Of a stretch of DNA of 64,000 bases, positions 56,704-64,000 are shown piece by piece. A program made the translations under genes and the position numbers. Origin of the DNA: Parapedobacter deserti (GTDB lineage Bacteria > Bacteroidota > Bacteroidia > Sphingobacteriales > Sphingobacteriaceae); contig NZ_JBHRTA010000004.1 in the NCBI RefSeq assembly GCF_042646065.1, positions 1-64,000 of the forward strand, written 5' to 3'. Below the pieces are notes generated by a model. It saw nothing but the letters and a program-made list of their open reading frames with translations. It searched no databases and was not told the DNA's origin. Numbering within the stretch: position 1 is the stretch's first letter; each line of letters begins with the position of its first letter.

Positions 56704-57282
56704 TTATTTAATTGCCCATGCGCTTTGTCCAGCTTCCAGCTGGATACAGCCTTTGTAAACGTCCGGTAGGTAGTCGTAAATCAGCGCCTCTGTAGCGCCC
56801 ACCTCCGAAGAACAATAGCCAATAGCGGTCAGCCATTTAAGCAAGTTGAAAAAAGAACGCCCAAACAACTTATTCCTGATTTTTTGAGCCACCCTAAAGC
56901 TTGTCCATTCGCTTTCTTCGAAAAAACGAAGAACTTCAGTACGCTGTATAGCGGAACACGAAATAAAATTTTGCCCAAGACGACTAACACAGAATCTATC
57001 GACGTCCTCCAACCCTATCAGAAACGTCCATTGTTCCGGTTTCGAAAGTCCGTATGTGACCATAGCAATAATAAAATCGGCCACATGTGCGTCTTTAGCG
57101 CCGGCTGTGTCGGTACGAGGAATGATGGTTTCTGAAAGTTCGGCAATCAGCTGCCTTTTTTCGGTCAAGGCCGTCAAGTTGACACCGCGCACACGCAGAA
57201 ACCACTTTATAGATATGAAAACAACCAGTCCCGCAACGAGAAATACCATGTAGGCAATCGCCTTTTTTCTATCGATTAACAT
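56704..57282 (-). CDS. Gluconate 2-dehydrogenase subunit 3-like membrane protein (192 aa)
   Basis: The ATG at 57282 gives a short basic N-terminus and one membrane segment (AIAYMVFLVAGLVVFISIKW). A domain like the gluconate 2-dehydrogenase small subunit follows: 'LTEKRQLIAELSETIIPRTD', then 'GAKDAHVADFIIAMVTYGLS' and 'LIGLEDVDRFCVSRLGQNF', and the terminal 'WLTAIGYCSSEVGATEALIY' with 'DYLPDVYKGCIQLEAGQSAW'. In the family this subunit pairs with a GMC flavoprotein, often in the periplasm. The GMC gene of this locus is three genes away at 52135 and could be its partner. The start is 1 bp after the stop of the ATP-grasp gene at 57284. Confidence 0.75.
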   Translation of the reverse strand: MLIDRKKAIAYMVFLVAGLVVFISIKWFLRVRGVNLTALTEKRQLIAELSETIIPRTDTAGAKDAHVADFIIAMVTYGLSKPEQWTFLIGLEDVDRFCVSRLGQNFISCSAIQRTEVLRFFEESEWTSFRVAQKIRNKLFGRSFFNLLKWLTAIGYCSSEVGATEALIYDYLPDVYKGCIQLEAGQSAWAIK

Positions 57283-57283
57283 T

Positions 57284-58318
57284 TCATTCGACAATCGTCC
57301 TTGTTTCCTTAGACCGAATAACTTCTTCGAGCACGGCATCAACCATCCATCCCTGTGGGTTGAACTCTCCACTATGCCATTTCAATTCCGAATCCCAATA
57401 CCCCGTGCACTTACTGGACCCTTTGATACCAAATCCAAAACTCACCTCGATAATCAACGGCCTTCCATCATGATAAATGAAGTCATAAGCAGCACATTGA
57501 AGTTTAAGCCGTTTGGTAACATCGAATCCGACTCGCAATACATCGGCTTCGATATCGTCATAAACGAAATGCCCACTTCCAGAAGCCCTGAAATCCCCGC
57601 TACGGACCATCCGCTTCATACCATAGGCACGGTCTCCAATTACGATCAGCCGAATATCGAAATCATTGTTTGGGATGTAGTCTTGAAAGTAGACATAGTC
57701 TCTGTCACGGCCGGCCTTTCGCGCATATGCTGGCGGGCTTACAAATCGGGCCAATCCTTTGACCAATTCGAGTAAATTTTTAGTTTCCCAAAAACGCCTT
57801 ACCCTGTCTGCAAATGCCTGAGAGGGATCAAACTGTCCAAACCCCTTCCCGAAAGCCCGATCAATCAGCCGCATGCATTCCCTATTGTTCTTCACGAGTC
57901 GCACATTTGCACTCGCCGCTCCTCTCCGTGTCTTGAAAACCTTCGGGTAGGAAGTGTCCTTTGCCCACCGCTTCGCCTCAGCCTTGTCGTAGAAAACGTA
58001 AGATGGAACGAGCGGCGCTTCAAAGAGCTCGAGCAAATATTTCTGGCCGACCTTATCGTCGAAATGCCAGTTGGTATAAAAGTTTGGGAAGACCACTTTA
58101 TCCGCTTGCTCCAATGCATAAAGGAGCTGCTTAGCCAACAGCGAGTCTTTGTAATTGTCATGATAATAGTGCCACATCAACGCATCATAGTCCTTTAATT
58201 GATCGACAATATGGTTATCATGACAGTTTACGATTCCGTAATTTATGCCATGTTGTTCACAGTGTTCGATCCAACGATTCGAAAACGTGCCGGGGGTATG
58301 ATGTATCGCAATTTTCAT
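57284..58318 (-). CDS. ATP-grasp domain protein, RimK-like (344 aa)
   Basis: The N-terminal part (MKIAIHHTPGTFSNRWIEHC) is followed by a Rossmann-like preATP-grasp domain. The ATP-grasp core carries 'SYPKVFKTRRGAASANVRLV', 'RDYVYFQDYIPNNDFDIRLI', 'GDRAYGMKRMVRSGDFRASG' and the Mg-binding 'LQCAAYDFIYHDGRPLIIEV'. This is different from the two sugar-transfer ATP-grasp paralogues on the other strand, so the locus has three ATP-grasp enzymes. An amide- or ester-forming ligation on a polysaccharide component is likely, but its substrate is not visible. The start at 58318 is chosen over 58366 because the latter overlaps the next gene and adds a basic tail without conserved features; either is possible. 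Confidence 0.75.
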   Translation of the reverse strand: MKIAIHHTPGTFSNRWIEHCEQHGINYGIVNCHDNHIVDQLKDYDALMWHYYHDNYKDSLLAKQLLYALEQADKVVFPNFYTNWHFDDKVGQKYLLELFEAPLVPSYVFYDKAEAKRWAKDTSYPKVFKTRRGAASANVRLVKNNRECMRLIDRAFGKGFGQFDPSQAFADRVRRFWETKNLLELVKGLARFVSPPAYARKAGRDRDYVYFQDYIPNNDFDIRLIVIGDRAYGMKRMVRSGDFRASGSGHFVYDDIEADVLRVGFDVTKRLKLQCAAYDFIYHDGRPLIIEVSFGFGIKGSSKCTGYWDSELKWHSGEFNPQGWMVDAVLEEVIRSKETRTIVE

Positions 58319-58355
58319 ATGCTTTTTTTTAATAATTCCTTTCCGGACCAGATAA

Positions 58356-59546
58356 CTATTGATCATTTTCTTGTTTATAGTCTGTGTGTTTGGTCGCCAC
58401 CGAAATTACATTTGCTTTTTTGGATTTCATCAATGCCAACACCTGATAAAACATGAAGCTGGGAATATTGATGAGTGCTCGATAGATTCCGCGGTCTGCG
58501 CCCGATGCATACAGTGACAGGAAAAAACCGGCGACAAATAAGCCAATTCCAGCCAGCCACACACTAGTCAGCGCACTACCGATTATCCAATTTATGACGA
58601 GAAACAGGACGGACAAAATCAAAAAAACAAACAATGGAGGACGTAGCAATACCGTCCCAAACAAAAACCGGTTCCTACTTGCCTTCACTAAGCCTGATTT
58701 GACCAGGCTGAAACCATAGGTAAAGTATTTGAACCAGGTGTTTATCCAACGCGATCGCTGGGCCACCAGTTGGTCTGCGTGACTCGTCTTCTGATCAAAG
58801 ACCACTGCCCACTCATTGAAACAGATCCGCTCCCCTCGCTTGACAATCTCATATTGTAATACTTTGTCAAAACCGGCCCCTTCTACTGCTTTCCCGAGCA
58901 GGCATTCCTTATATAAATCGACCGTAAACGCCATACCTGAACCAGCGAGTGTTGCAGATGATCCGCAACCGAACAGTATCTTTCCATCGTAAAAATGATA
59001 ATATAAATCGCGGGCGGCATCTAAGCAAGCAAATATACTGTCCATGTTTTTGGCCTTGCGGACACCTTGTACGGCGTTATATCCCAAGTTGAAAGACCGA
59101 TCGAGTTCCTTCAGATAGGTCGGTTCGACGAGGTTGTCGCTGTCGATGATTGTTAGGCGGTCGTGGGGCCGCAAGAATCGATCAATGGCAAAAAAGTGTG
59201 ATTTTACGTTGCCCGCTAGCACCTCCTCGGGTTTAAGTAAAACCACCCGGTCGTCATCAAACCGGAGGGATGACACGTCGCACTTGTCAGCTACGACATA
59301 GATGATAAACTGATCGTGATCGAGTCGCAACAACGAATCAACAACCGCTGGGATCATGGTCGTCTGTTCATATGCGGTCACAATGACTGCGTAATCGCCC
59401 CGCGGACCTACGGCTTCCTGTCCCGTGCTTAACGTTTTTCTGCTAACGAAGTATATGCCATACAACAGCACGGGCCAAATCAGGTTGAAACCAACAACCA
59501 GCTGAATACCGTACCAAACAAAATGTAACAACGTCTCTGGATTCAT
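58356..59546 (-). CDS. Membrane family 2 glycosyltransferase, processive type (396 aa)
   Basis: One N-terminal membrane helix (about 8-32) precedes a GT2 domain with 'DYAVIVTAYEQTTMIPAVVD', 'IIYVVADKCDVSSLRF', the metal site 'DRLTIIDSDNLVEPTYLKEL' and the acceptor motif 'QLVAQRSRWINTWFKYFTYG', where QxxRW is the signature of processive or membrane GT2 enzymes such as hyaluronan and cellulose synthases. 'LFGCGSSATLAGSGMAFTVD' sits before it. Two further membrane helices follow (about 300-355). The gene is 1 bp after the stop of the GT4-like gene at 59548 and overlaps nothing. The product is not predicted. Confidence 0.85.
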   Translation of the reverse strand: MNPETLLHFVWYGIQLVVGFNLIWPVLLYGIYFVSRKTLSTGQEAVGPRGDYAVIVTAYEQTTMIPAVVDSLLRLDHDQFIIYVVADKCDVSSLRFDDDRVVLLKPEEVLAGNVKSHFFAIDRFLRPHDRLTIIDSDNLVEPTYLKELDRSFNLGYNAVQGVRKAKNMDSIFACLDAARDLYYHFYDGKILFGCGSSATLAGSGMAFTVDLYKECLLGKAVEGAGFDKVLQYEIVKRGERICFNEWAVVFDQKTSHADQLVAQRSRWINTWFKYFTYGFSLVKSGLVKASRNRFLFGTVLLRPPLFVFLILSVLFLVINWIIGSALTSVWLAGIGLFVAGFFLSLYASGADRGIYRALINIPSFMFYQVLALMKSKKANVISVATKHTDYKQENDQ

Positions 59547-59547
59547 G

Positions 59548-60735
59548 TTATTTTTTCAATGCTTCAATTGCGTCGTAAATAGCTTCTACCGACTTTTCCC
59601 AGGTGTGAGCCCGTACGAAAGCTCTCCGCTGATTTTGCCGGCCCTCGCAGTCTTCTCGAAGCGCCAAATCAATTAAGTGAACATAGTCTTCGTTGCTTTG
59701 CGCCAGATACGTGACCGATGAAAACATTTCCATGGCATGCGTTTGCAAGGCCACCACGGGTTTGCCCATCGCAAGATACTCGTCTATTTTTCGTGGATAA
59801 TTTCCGACAGTCAATGGCGTTAACACTTGAGGATTCAGACAAACATCGAACGCATGAATATAACTTGGTAATTCGCTGCCGTCTTTCATCCCTAAAAATA
59901 ATACGTTAGGTAAATCATGCAGACTACTCCGCTTAAACCCTTCGTCTTCAGGCCCCACCAGGACAAGCGTCCATTCGGGCCGTTCTCTGGCAATATAAAT
60001 CATGGCGTCGACATCCAATCGACTGCTGTGCAATACGCCGACATATCCGATGATACGACCTTTTATGCCCTTCATCTCGGCAGGTGTATCGCCCGCGAAA
60101 TTGGCAAACAATTGATCGTTAAACCCTTGCCCTACATAGTGTGAGTTTTCGTTGTATTGCTTGCAATAGTTCATCAAGAACATGGAATTGGCGACGCAGA
60201 CGTCGCTTTTTTTAATCAGCAGCGGTTCCAGCCGACTTCCATGCTTGTGCCAGTAAGGCGCCGCTATAATCAGGTCTCTCGAATAGTAAACACTAACCCT
60301 CGGATTAAGGTACTCTTGCAAGTAATGGCATTTGATAATTTCATTGTCGTTGAAAAGGATAAAATCGTCAAACCCCAGATGTGTCAGACATCGCTTAATG
60401 CTACTCGCAAAACGTCTATTGTTGAACCGATTGACGGCATTGAAAATAGGTATATTATCAAGCCAGTTAATCGACTCAACAATACAGCCGGGATAGAATG
60501 TCCATAGGTTTTTCTTTACCTCTATAAAGCCGTCCTCTGTTCCTTTTATTACCCGCAAACGCTTTTGTACTGGCGGGGTCTTCCTGAGCGAGATGGACGA
60601 ATACCTATCGAGCGGCGAGTTGACGTAAAGCACTTTATTACGCTTGCTAAACTCCATGGCAATATCCTTACAATTGCTTCCAAGCGTTGTATCCCAAGGC
60701 TGCTGTCCGACTACGACTATATTTTGATTAATCAT
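59548..60735 (-). CDS. GT4-like glycosyltransferase, paralogue of the one at 53872 (395 aa)
   Basis: Same block order as the protein at 53872: 'NKVLYVNSPLDRYSSISLRK', 'NLWTFYPGCIVESINWLDNI', 'DDFILFNDNEIIKCHYLQEY', 'PRVSVYYSRDLIIAAPYWHK', 'IIGYVGVLHSSRLDVDAMIY', 'LVLVGPEDEGFKRSSLHDLP' and 'DEYLAMGKPVVALQTHAMEM'. It is a soluble or peripheral GT-B enzyme that probably adds one residue of the repeat unit. It lies 9 bp after the small membrane ORF at 60745. Confidence 0.8.
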   Translation of the reverse strand: MINQNIVVVGQQPWDTTLGSNCKDIAMEFSKRNKVLYVNSPLDRYSSISLRKTPPVQKRLRVIKGTEDGFIEVKKNLWTFYPGCIVESINWLDNIPIFNAVNRFNNRRFASSIKRCLTHLGFDDFILFNDNEIIKCHYLQEYLNPRVSVYYSRDLIIAAPYWHKHGSRLEPLLIKKSDVCVANSMFLMNYCKQYNENSHYVGQGFNDQLFANFAGDTPAEMKGIKGRIIGYVGVLHSSRLDVDAMIYIARERPEWTLVLVGPEDEGFKRSSLHDLPNVLFLGMKDGSELPSYIHAFDVCLNPQVLTPLTVGNYPRKIDEYLAMGKPVVALQTHAMEMFSSVTYLAQSNEDYVHLIDLALREDCEGRQNQRRAFVRAHTWEKSVEAIYDAIEALKK

Positions 60736-60744
60736 GTGCAGCCC

Positions 60745-60849
60745 CTACTTTTTCTCAGTTTTCGGCAATGTGGGGTTGACCTTTGCACCGTTACGGATTC
60801 CAATTAGAAAAGCAATGATTCCTGGAATGATGAAAATTTCAAAAGGCAT
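60745..60849 (-). CDS. Small membrane peptide between wzy and a GT gene (34 aa)
   Basis: The minus strand from the ATG at 60849 encodes a 34-residue peptide with one hydrophobic segment (FEIFIIPGIIAFLIGIR) followed by a short basic tail ending in TEKK, then TAG at 60745-60747. It fits exactly the gap between the O-antigen polymerase stop (60864, 14 bp away) and the glycosyltransferase start (60735, 9 bp away), as an operon gene would. It is too short for most gene finders. Similar one-helix peptides beside polysaccharide polymerases are plausible but I cannot name a family; a chance ORF is still possible. Confidence 0.5.
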   Translation of the reverse strand: MPFEIFIIPGIIAFLIGIRNGAKVNPTLPKTEKK

Positions 60850-60863
60850 GTAAGTAACTGTTG

Positions 60864-62318
60864 TTAATTTAAATATACTGCAGAGGGACGCTTTTCTTCC
60901 TTGGCCTCTAGCACGTCAGGTTTATCCCATTTTGAGGCTACAAAGATAATAGCCCAAGACATGTAGACGATAATTGAAGAAGGCGTTCTGTTAATAACTT
61001 CATTACCATAGCTAGCGATAAAGATACCAATCGTGCCCGAAACCAGTGCCACCAGTTTTATTCGCAGTACTGGATCTCTTATATTCCAGATGATCCCACA
61101 GCATTTACCCATGATGTACATCATGATACCGAACCAGATGACGAGGCCGACAATACCATACATCGCCCAGACTTTGACCCAATAGCTGTCGGGTTCAACT
61201 GTCGCTAAAAACCCGTTTGGATTGAATTCCTGCCCATTTCCGCCTATGGTTCCTAAGCCACCGCCGAATGGTCTTGCGGCCAAATACGTACGCAACCGTT
61301 CTTGCGAGTTTAAGCGAACAATATATGACGCGTCCTGTTCTGGATTTACGGCTGTACGCAGTCGCCTAATATGATAATTTCCCTGCCCGATGGTAGTAAA
61401 TTTCAAAAACGCCACTAAGCCAATCATCATCATCACTCCCAAAAACAGTAATTTGAATTTCTTAGTAAGAAATAGGCCAATTAGCACACCAGCGAAAACG
61501 AAAAGCGCCCCCCGGGTGCCCGAAATTAACATTCCATAGCATAGTACGACACCGATAGCCACCAATACCGCCCTTTTCCATAACGTAATCGGAGCTGCTG
61601 ACAAAATGAAGCAGATCAAGGCGACATGCGCCTGAGAGGCACCAAATTGCCCTGCATCAGTGAAAAATGAAAAGACGCGGAGTTTCCCGTTAATGAAGTG
61701 AGTACCAGTGTTTGCTTTCAAAAAAGCCATTTCACCCGGTAACATTCCGCCCATTAACTGCTTGATTCCGTTGAGTGCGGCCACGAGCGAAAAGGCGATA
61801 ATGATCTTTAAAAATACATCTAAGTGTCGCTCTTTGTTGAACAGAATCATCGTGAGCGGAATAATGAGCAATAGGTTTAGCGCGGTTGTACGTACTTCAT
61901 AAAACCACCCCATCACATTTGGGGCAGACGGATTCACGATCTCAAAGACACTAATAATAAACCACAAAATGACCAAAGCCGTAACGTCGCTATTAGCGGC
62001 TTTCCAATTCGCTTTTATTTTATTGAAAAATGCGACGATCCAAGTAAGTATTAACAGTATTTCTACTCCCAGCCCTACCTGGACTCGTGGGCTGATTTCT
62101 CTTGTTATCAACATAATCAGGAAAGAAAATGATAACGTTAAATAAAGGCCCCATATTGGATTTCTAAAAAGCAGCGCTATGAAGACAGCACCTACACTAA
62201 CACTAATAACAGCCACAGGAATCAACTCACCCCCCACACTGGTTAAGTATGCAATCCCCAGCGACAATGCCAATAGCACAATCGGAATAGAGATTTTGTT
62301 ACTAACCAATCTTTCCAT
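60864..62318 (-). CDS. O-antigen ligase/polymerase family protein, Wzy-type (484 aa)
   Basis: An integral inner-membrane protein with about 12 hydrophobic segments. Its large periplasmic loop begins 'GTHFINGKLRVFSFFTDAGQ' (near residue 205) and continues with 'FGASQAHVALICFIL'. The block 'RPFGGGLGTIGGNGQEFNPN' then 'EPDSYWVKVWAMYGIVGLVI' (about 345-395) is the O-antigen ligase (PF04932) signature. In a locus with a flippase and a co-polymerase it is best read as the Wzy polymerase that joins repeat units in the periplasm. It ends in a charged cytosolic tail. Confidence 0.8.
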   Translation of the reverse strand: MERLVSNKISIPIVLLALSLGIAYLTSVGGELIPVAVISVSVGAVFIALLFRNPIWGLYLTLSFSFLIMLITREISPRVQVGLGVEILLILTWIVAFFNKIKANWKAANSDVTALVILWFIISVFEIVNPSAPNVMGWFYEVRTTALNLLLIIPLTMILFNKERHLDVFLKIIIAFSLVAALNGIKQLMGGMLPGEMAFLKANTGTHFINGKLRVFSFFTDAGQFGASQAHVALICFILSAAPITLWKRAVLVAIGVVLCYGMLISGTRGALFVFAGVLIGLFLTKKFKLLFLGVMMMIGLVAFLKFTTIGQGNYHIRRLRTAVNPEQDASYIVRLNSQERLRTYLAARPFGGGLGTIGGNGQEFNPNGFLATVEPDSYWVKVWAMYGIVGLVIWFGIMMYIMGKCCGIIWNIRDPVLRIKLVALVSGTIGIFIASYGNEVINRTPSSIIVYMSWAIIFVASKWDKPDVLEAKEEKRPSAVYLN

Positions 62319-62377
62319 CTTTATCGAACTTTTTCCTTTTATCCAGCCAGTGATTTGTTCAGCGAAAACGTCAATAC

Positions 62378-64000
62378 TTAGTTTGCGGGACTTAGTGCCG
62401 GTTTAACCCTGATCTTGTTCAACACCCAACCAATAAATCCCGGATGGTTTTGAATATACGCAATCAGATTTTCCTGCTGATCATCAATGATACCGCCGGA
62501 TTCAAATACACAAATGGATTTATCCGCAAACATCAGCCACTCCTTGGCCTGATTAAAGTTCTCAAAGCTGTCAATGTCAATGATAACCAGATCGAATTTT
62601 TCCTTCAATGTGTTAAATCCGATTTGAAGTGAATTGGTGTCTTGGAGTTCAAACAGGGACGAATTCTTGCTATTGCGATGCAAAACCGTAATCAGATCCT
62701 CCGCTTGGATTTCACGCTTGACCAGAAATGTCTCAAACTCCTGCAATTCCTTATTCTTTTTTTCATTTTTTCCATTGGCGGACATGTCATCTGATACCCC
62801 CTTCACATCATTCCCGATAAGCAGCACGCGCTTACCAGTTACCGCAAATGCATAGGCAAGGCTTGCTGATAAAAAAGTTTTTCCCTCACCCGATTTCAAA
62901 CTGGTAATGCCCAAAATTTTGTTATGCCCATTCAGCATACTACGATTGATATCGAACCGCAATGAGCGCAGCAGATCCCGATAAAGGCCGAACTGCGGAT
63001 TGGTCGCCGCCTCCCGCCAAATACCCGTAACACTTGTGCCATTCATCGCTACTTGATTTAAGCAACCCAGCACCGAGCCATCGGTCGCAGATTTCAACTG
63101 GTCTACAGCAACGATTTTACGGTCGAGAAGAAACAGCAGGGTAAGTACAGCCAAGCAAGCAAATGCGCTAGCCACACCCGACAATGCCATATATACCAAT
63201 TTCTTTGAGGGCAGTGCAGACCCTGGCAAGCCAAGCTCAACAATACTCAGCCGTAAACCGGCATTAGACTGAAATCCAGCCTGATTATGTCTATTGAGCA
63301 TTTCCATGTATTCGCTCGTGGCCAATTCTGCGTCGCGCTCCAGGTTCTTTAATCCTGCATCCATCGGCACCATCGCATTGTACCGTTGTCTGGCCAACGC
63401 CAATTCGGATTCAATTGCCCGAACGCTATTTCGGAGGGATGCCAAAACGGTCTGTAACTCAACCACCTTTTGTTGCAACAATGTTCGGTTGGCTTGCGGA
63501 TTTTCCAAGGATTGAGTAGCGGATCTGGCTACTAATTTCCGCCTTTCCTGCTGCAATGAATCGACAAGCCTCTTTTCAGCCGCGCCAAAGTTATTTTCTA
63601 TATACCTTCTGTTTGCAGCTTCCAACTGTCCGTCCAACAAGATGACCTCGTTGTTCAGTTCGGATATATTGGCTCGCATGCTGACTTCGGAGGGGTCATT
63701 TAACCTAGCCGTGATATCCCTTATTGCTCCTTGTGTAGATTCGATTTCGGCGATTTTTTGCGTACGGCTGGTTTCCAGATTTATAATTTGTTGGTAGACC
63801 ATACCTGTATGGCTGCTGGAATTAAGGATCCCGCTACTCGATCGATAATCGCGCAGCTGGTCGTTCTTTTCCTGCATTATCCGCTCTTTTTGCCGTAACA
63901 GGGAGTCAAGTACGCTAACGGCCTGAACATCCACTTTCGCGATCACCCCATGATAATACCGGATAAATTCATTTGCCACGGTATTAACTACATAGGCAGA
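62378..64000 (-). CDS. Wzc-like exopolysaccharide co-polymerase with altered ATPase domain, N-terminus off window
   Basis: The frame is open to the window edge (eight more codons before the GTG at 63979), so the N-terminal Wzz part is missing. Visible are a long periplasmic coiled coil (residues about 25-225 from 63979), the membrane helix that ends the Wzz domain (SGVASAFACLAVLTLLFLLD, about 268-287, preceded by PSKK), and a cytosolic domain with a good Walker A (SLKSGEGKTFLSAS). The A' motif is 'VLLIGNDVKG' where the family has an Asp pair like DxDxR, the Walker B is 'FDLVIIDIDSF' instead of VIIDTPP, and the tail has no tyrosine cluster. It is probably a structural co-polymerase rather than an active BY-kinase. 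Confidence 0.75.
   Translation of the reverse strand, partial: SAYVVNTVANEFIRYYHGVIAKVDVQAVSVLDSLLRQKERIMQEKNDQLRDYRSSSGILNSSSHTGMVYQQIINLETSRTQKIAEIESTQGAIRDITARLNDPSEVSMRANISELNNEVILLDGQLEAANRRYIENNFGAAEKRLVDSLQQERRKLVARSATQSLENPQANRTLLQQKVVELQTVLASLRNSVRAIESELALARQRYNAMVPMDAGLKNLERDAELATSEYMEMLNRHNQAGFQSNAGLRLSIVELGLPGSALPSKKLVYMALSGVASAFACLAVLTLLFLLDRKIVAVDQLKSATDGSVLGCLNQVAMNGTSVTGIWREAATNPQFGLYRDLLRSLRFDINRSMLNGHNKILGITSLKSGEGKTFLSASLAYAFAVTGKRVLLIGNDVKGVSDDMSANGKNEKKNKELQEFETFLVKREIQAEDLITVLHRNSKNSSLFELQDTNSLQIGFNTLKEKFDLVIIDIDSFENFNQAKEWLMFADKSICVFESGGIIDDQQENLIAYIQNHPGFIGWVLNKIRVKPALSPAN

Overview
The window looks like a chromosomal segment of a Bacteroidota bacterium, most likely a relative of Sphingobacteriaceae (the lower rank is inference). 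The signs are promoters of the TTG / TAnnTTTG type, a surface protein with the RHS-type N-terminus usual in this phylum, WbqC and DUF2490 families, and SusC-free but glycan-rich gene neighbourhoods. No RNA gene, CRISPR array, transposase or integrase was seen.

Layout. (1) Positions 1-5.05 kb hold the N-terminal 971 codons of a large RHS/YD-repeat-like protein running off the left edge, then about 2 kb of decayed gene fragments and hairpin repeats. (2) Positions 5-22.7 kb are ordinary chromosome: a YigZ/IMPACT protein, two MORN/YwqK-like envelope proteins with a DUF2490 barrel, an EamA transporter, valS, a lipoprotein, a beta-barrel, WbqC, an LpxL-like acyltransferase overlapping a GT2 glycosyltransferase, a secreted protein, ligA, dapA, and a leftward GT2. 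(3) Positions 22.9-43.9 kb carry three large, closely spaced genes for a hybrid NRPS-PKS: NrpsA (A-T-KS-AT-ACP-aminotransferase), NrpsB (C-A[MT]-T-C-A-T-TE) and NrpsC (A-T-C-A-T-TE). (4) Positions 44-52.1 kb (rightward) and 52.1-64 kb (leftward, running off the right edge) form an exopolysaccharide locus: beta-helix lipoprotein, two sugar-transfer ATP-grasp paralogues, a QueC-like PP-loop enzyme, many glycosyltransferases, Wzx flippase, Wzy polymerase, a Wzc-like co-polymerase, a GMC oxidoreductase and a gluconate-dehydrogenase-subunit-3-like protein, plus a 34-residue membrane peptide.

How it fits together. Reading the adenylation pockets by eye gives a clear threonine code for the loading domain, a proline-like code in NrpsB and an asparagine code in NrpsC. 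Threonine extended by malonate and transaminated would give a 3,4-diamino-5-hydroxyhexanoyl starter (inference). Two thioesterases and two condensation-less starts suggest two separate short chains.

The most notable observation is a palindrome, TTGTAG-N8-CTACAA, found five times and only between genes. At four of the five copies a Bacteroidota -7 element lies exactly 53-54 bp further on. These sites serve the leftward GT2, the NRPS operon, the first ATP-grasp gene and a downstream GT2; a fifth copy lies just before the beta-helix lipoprotein. This points to one transcription factor co-regulating a nonribosomal peptide assembly line and a polysaccharide locus, a possible linked system. The regulator itself, an Sfp-type phosphopantetheinyl transferase and an MbtH protein were not seen here.
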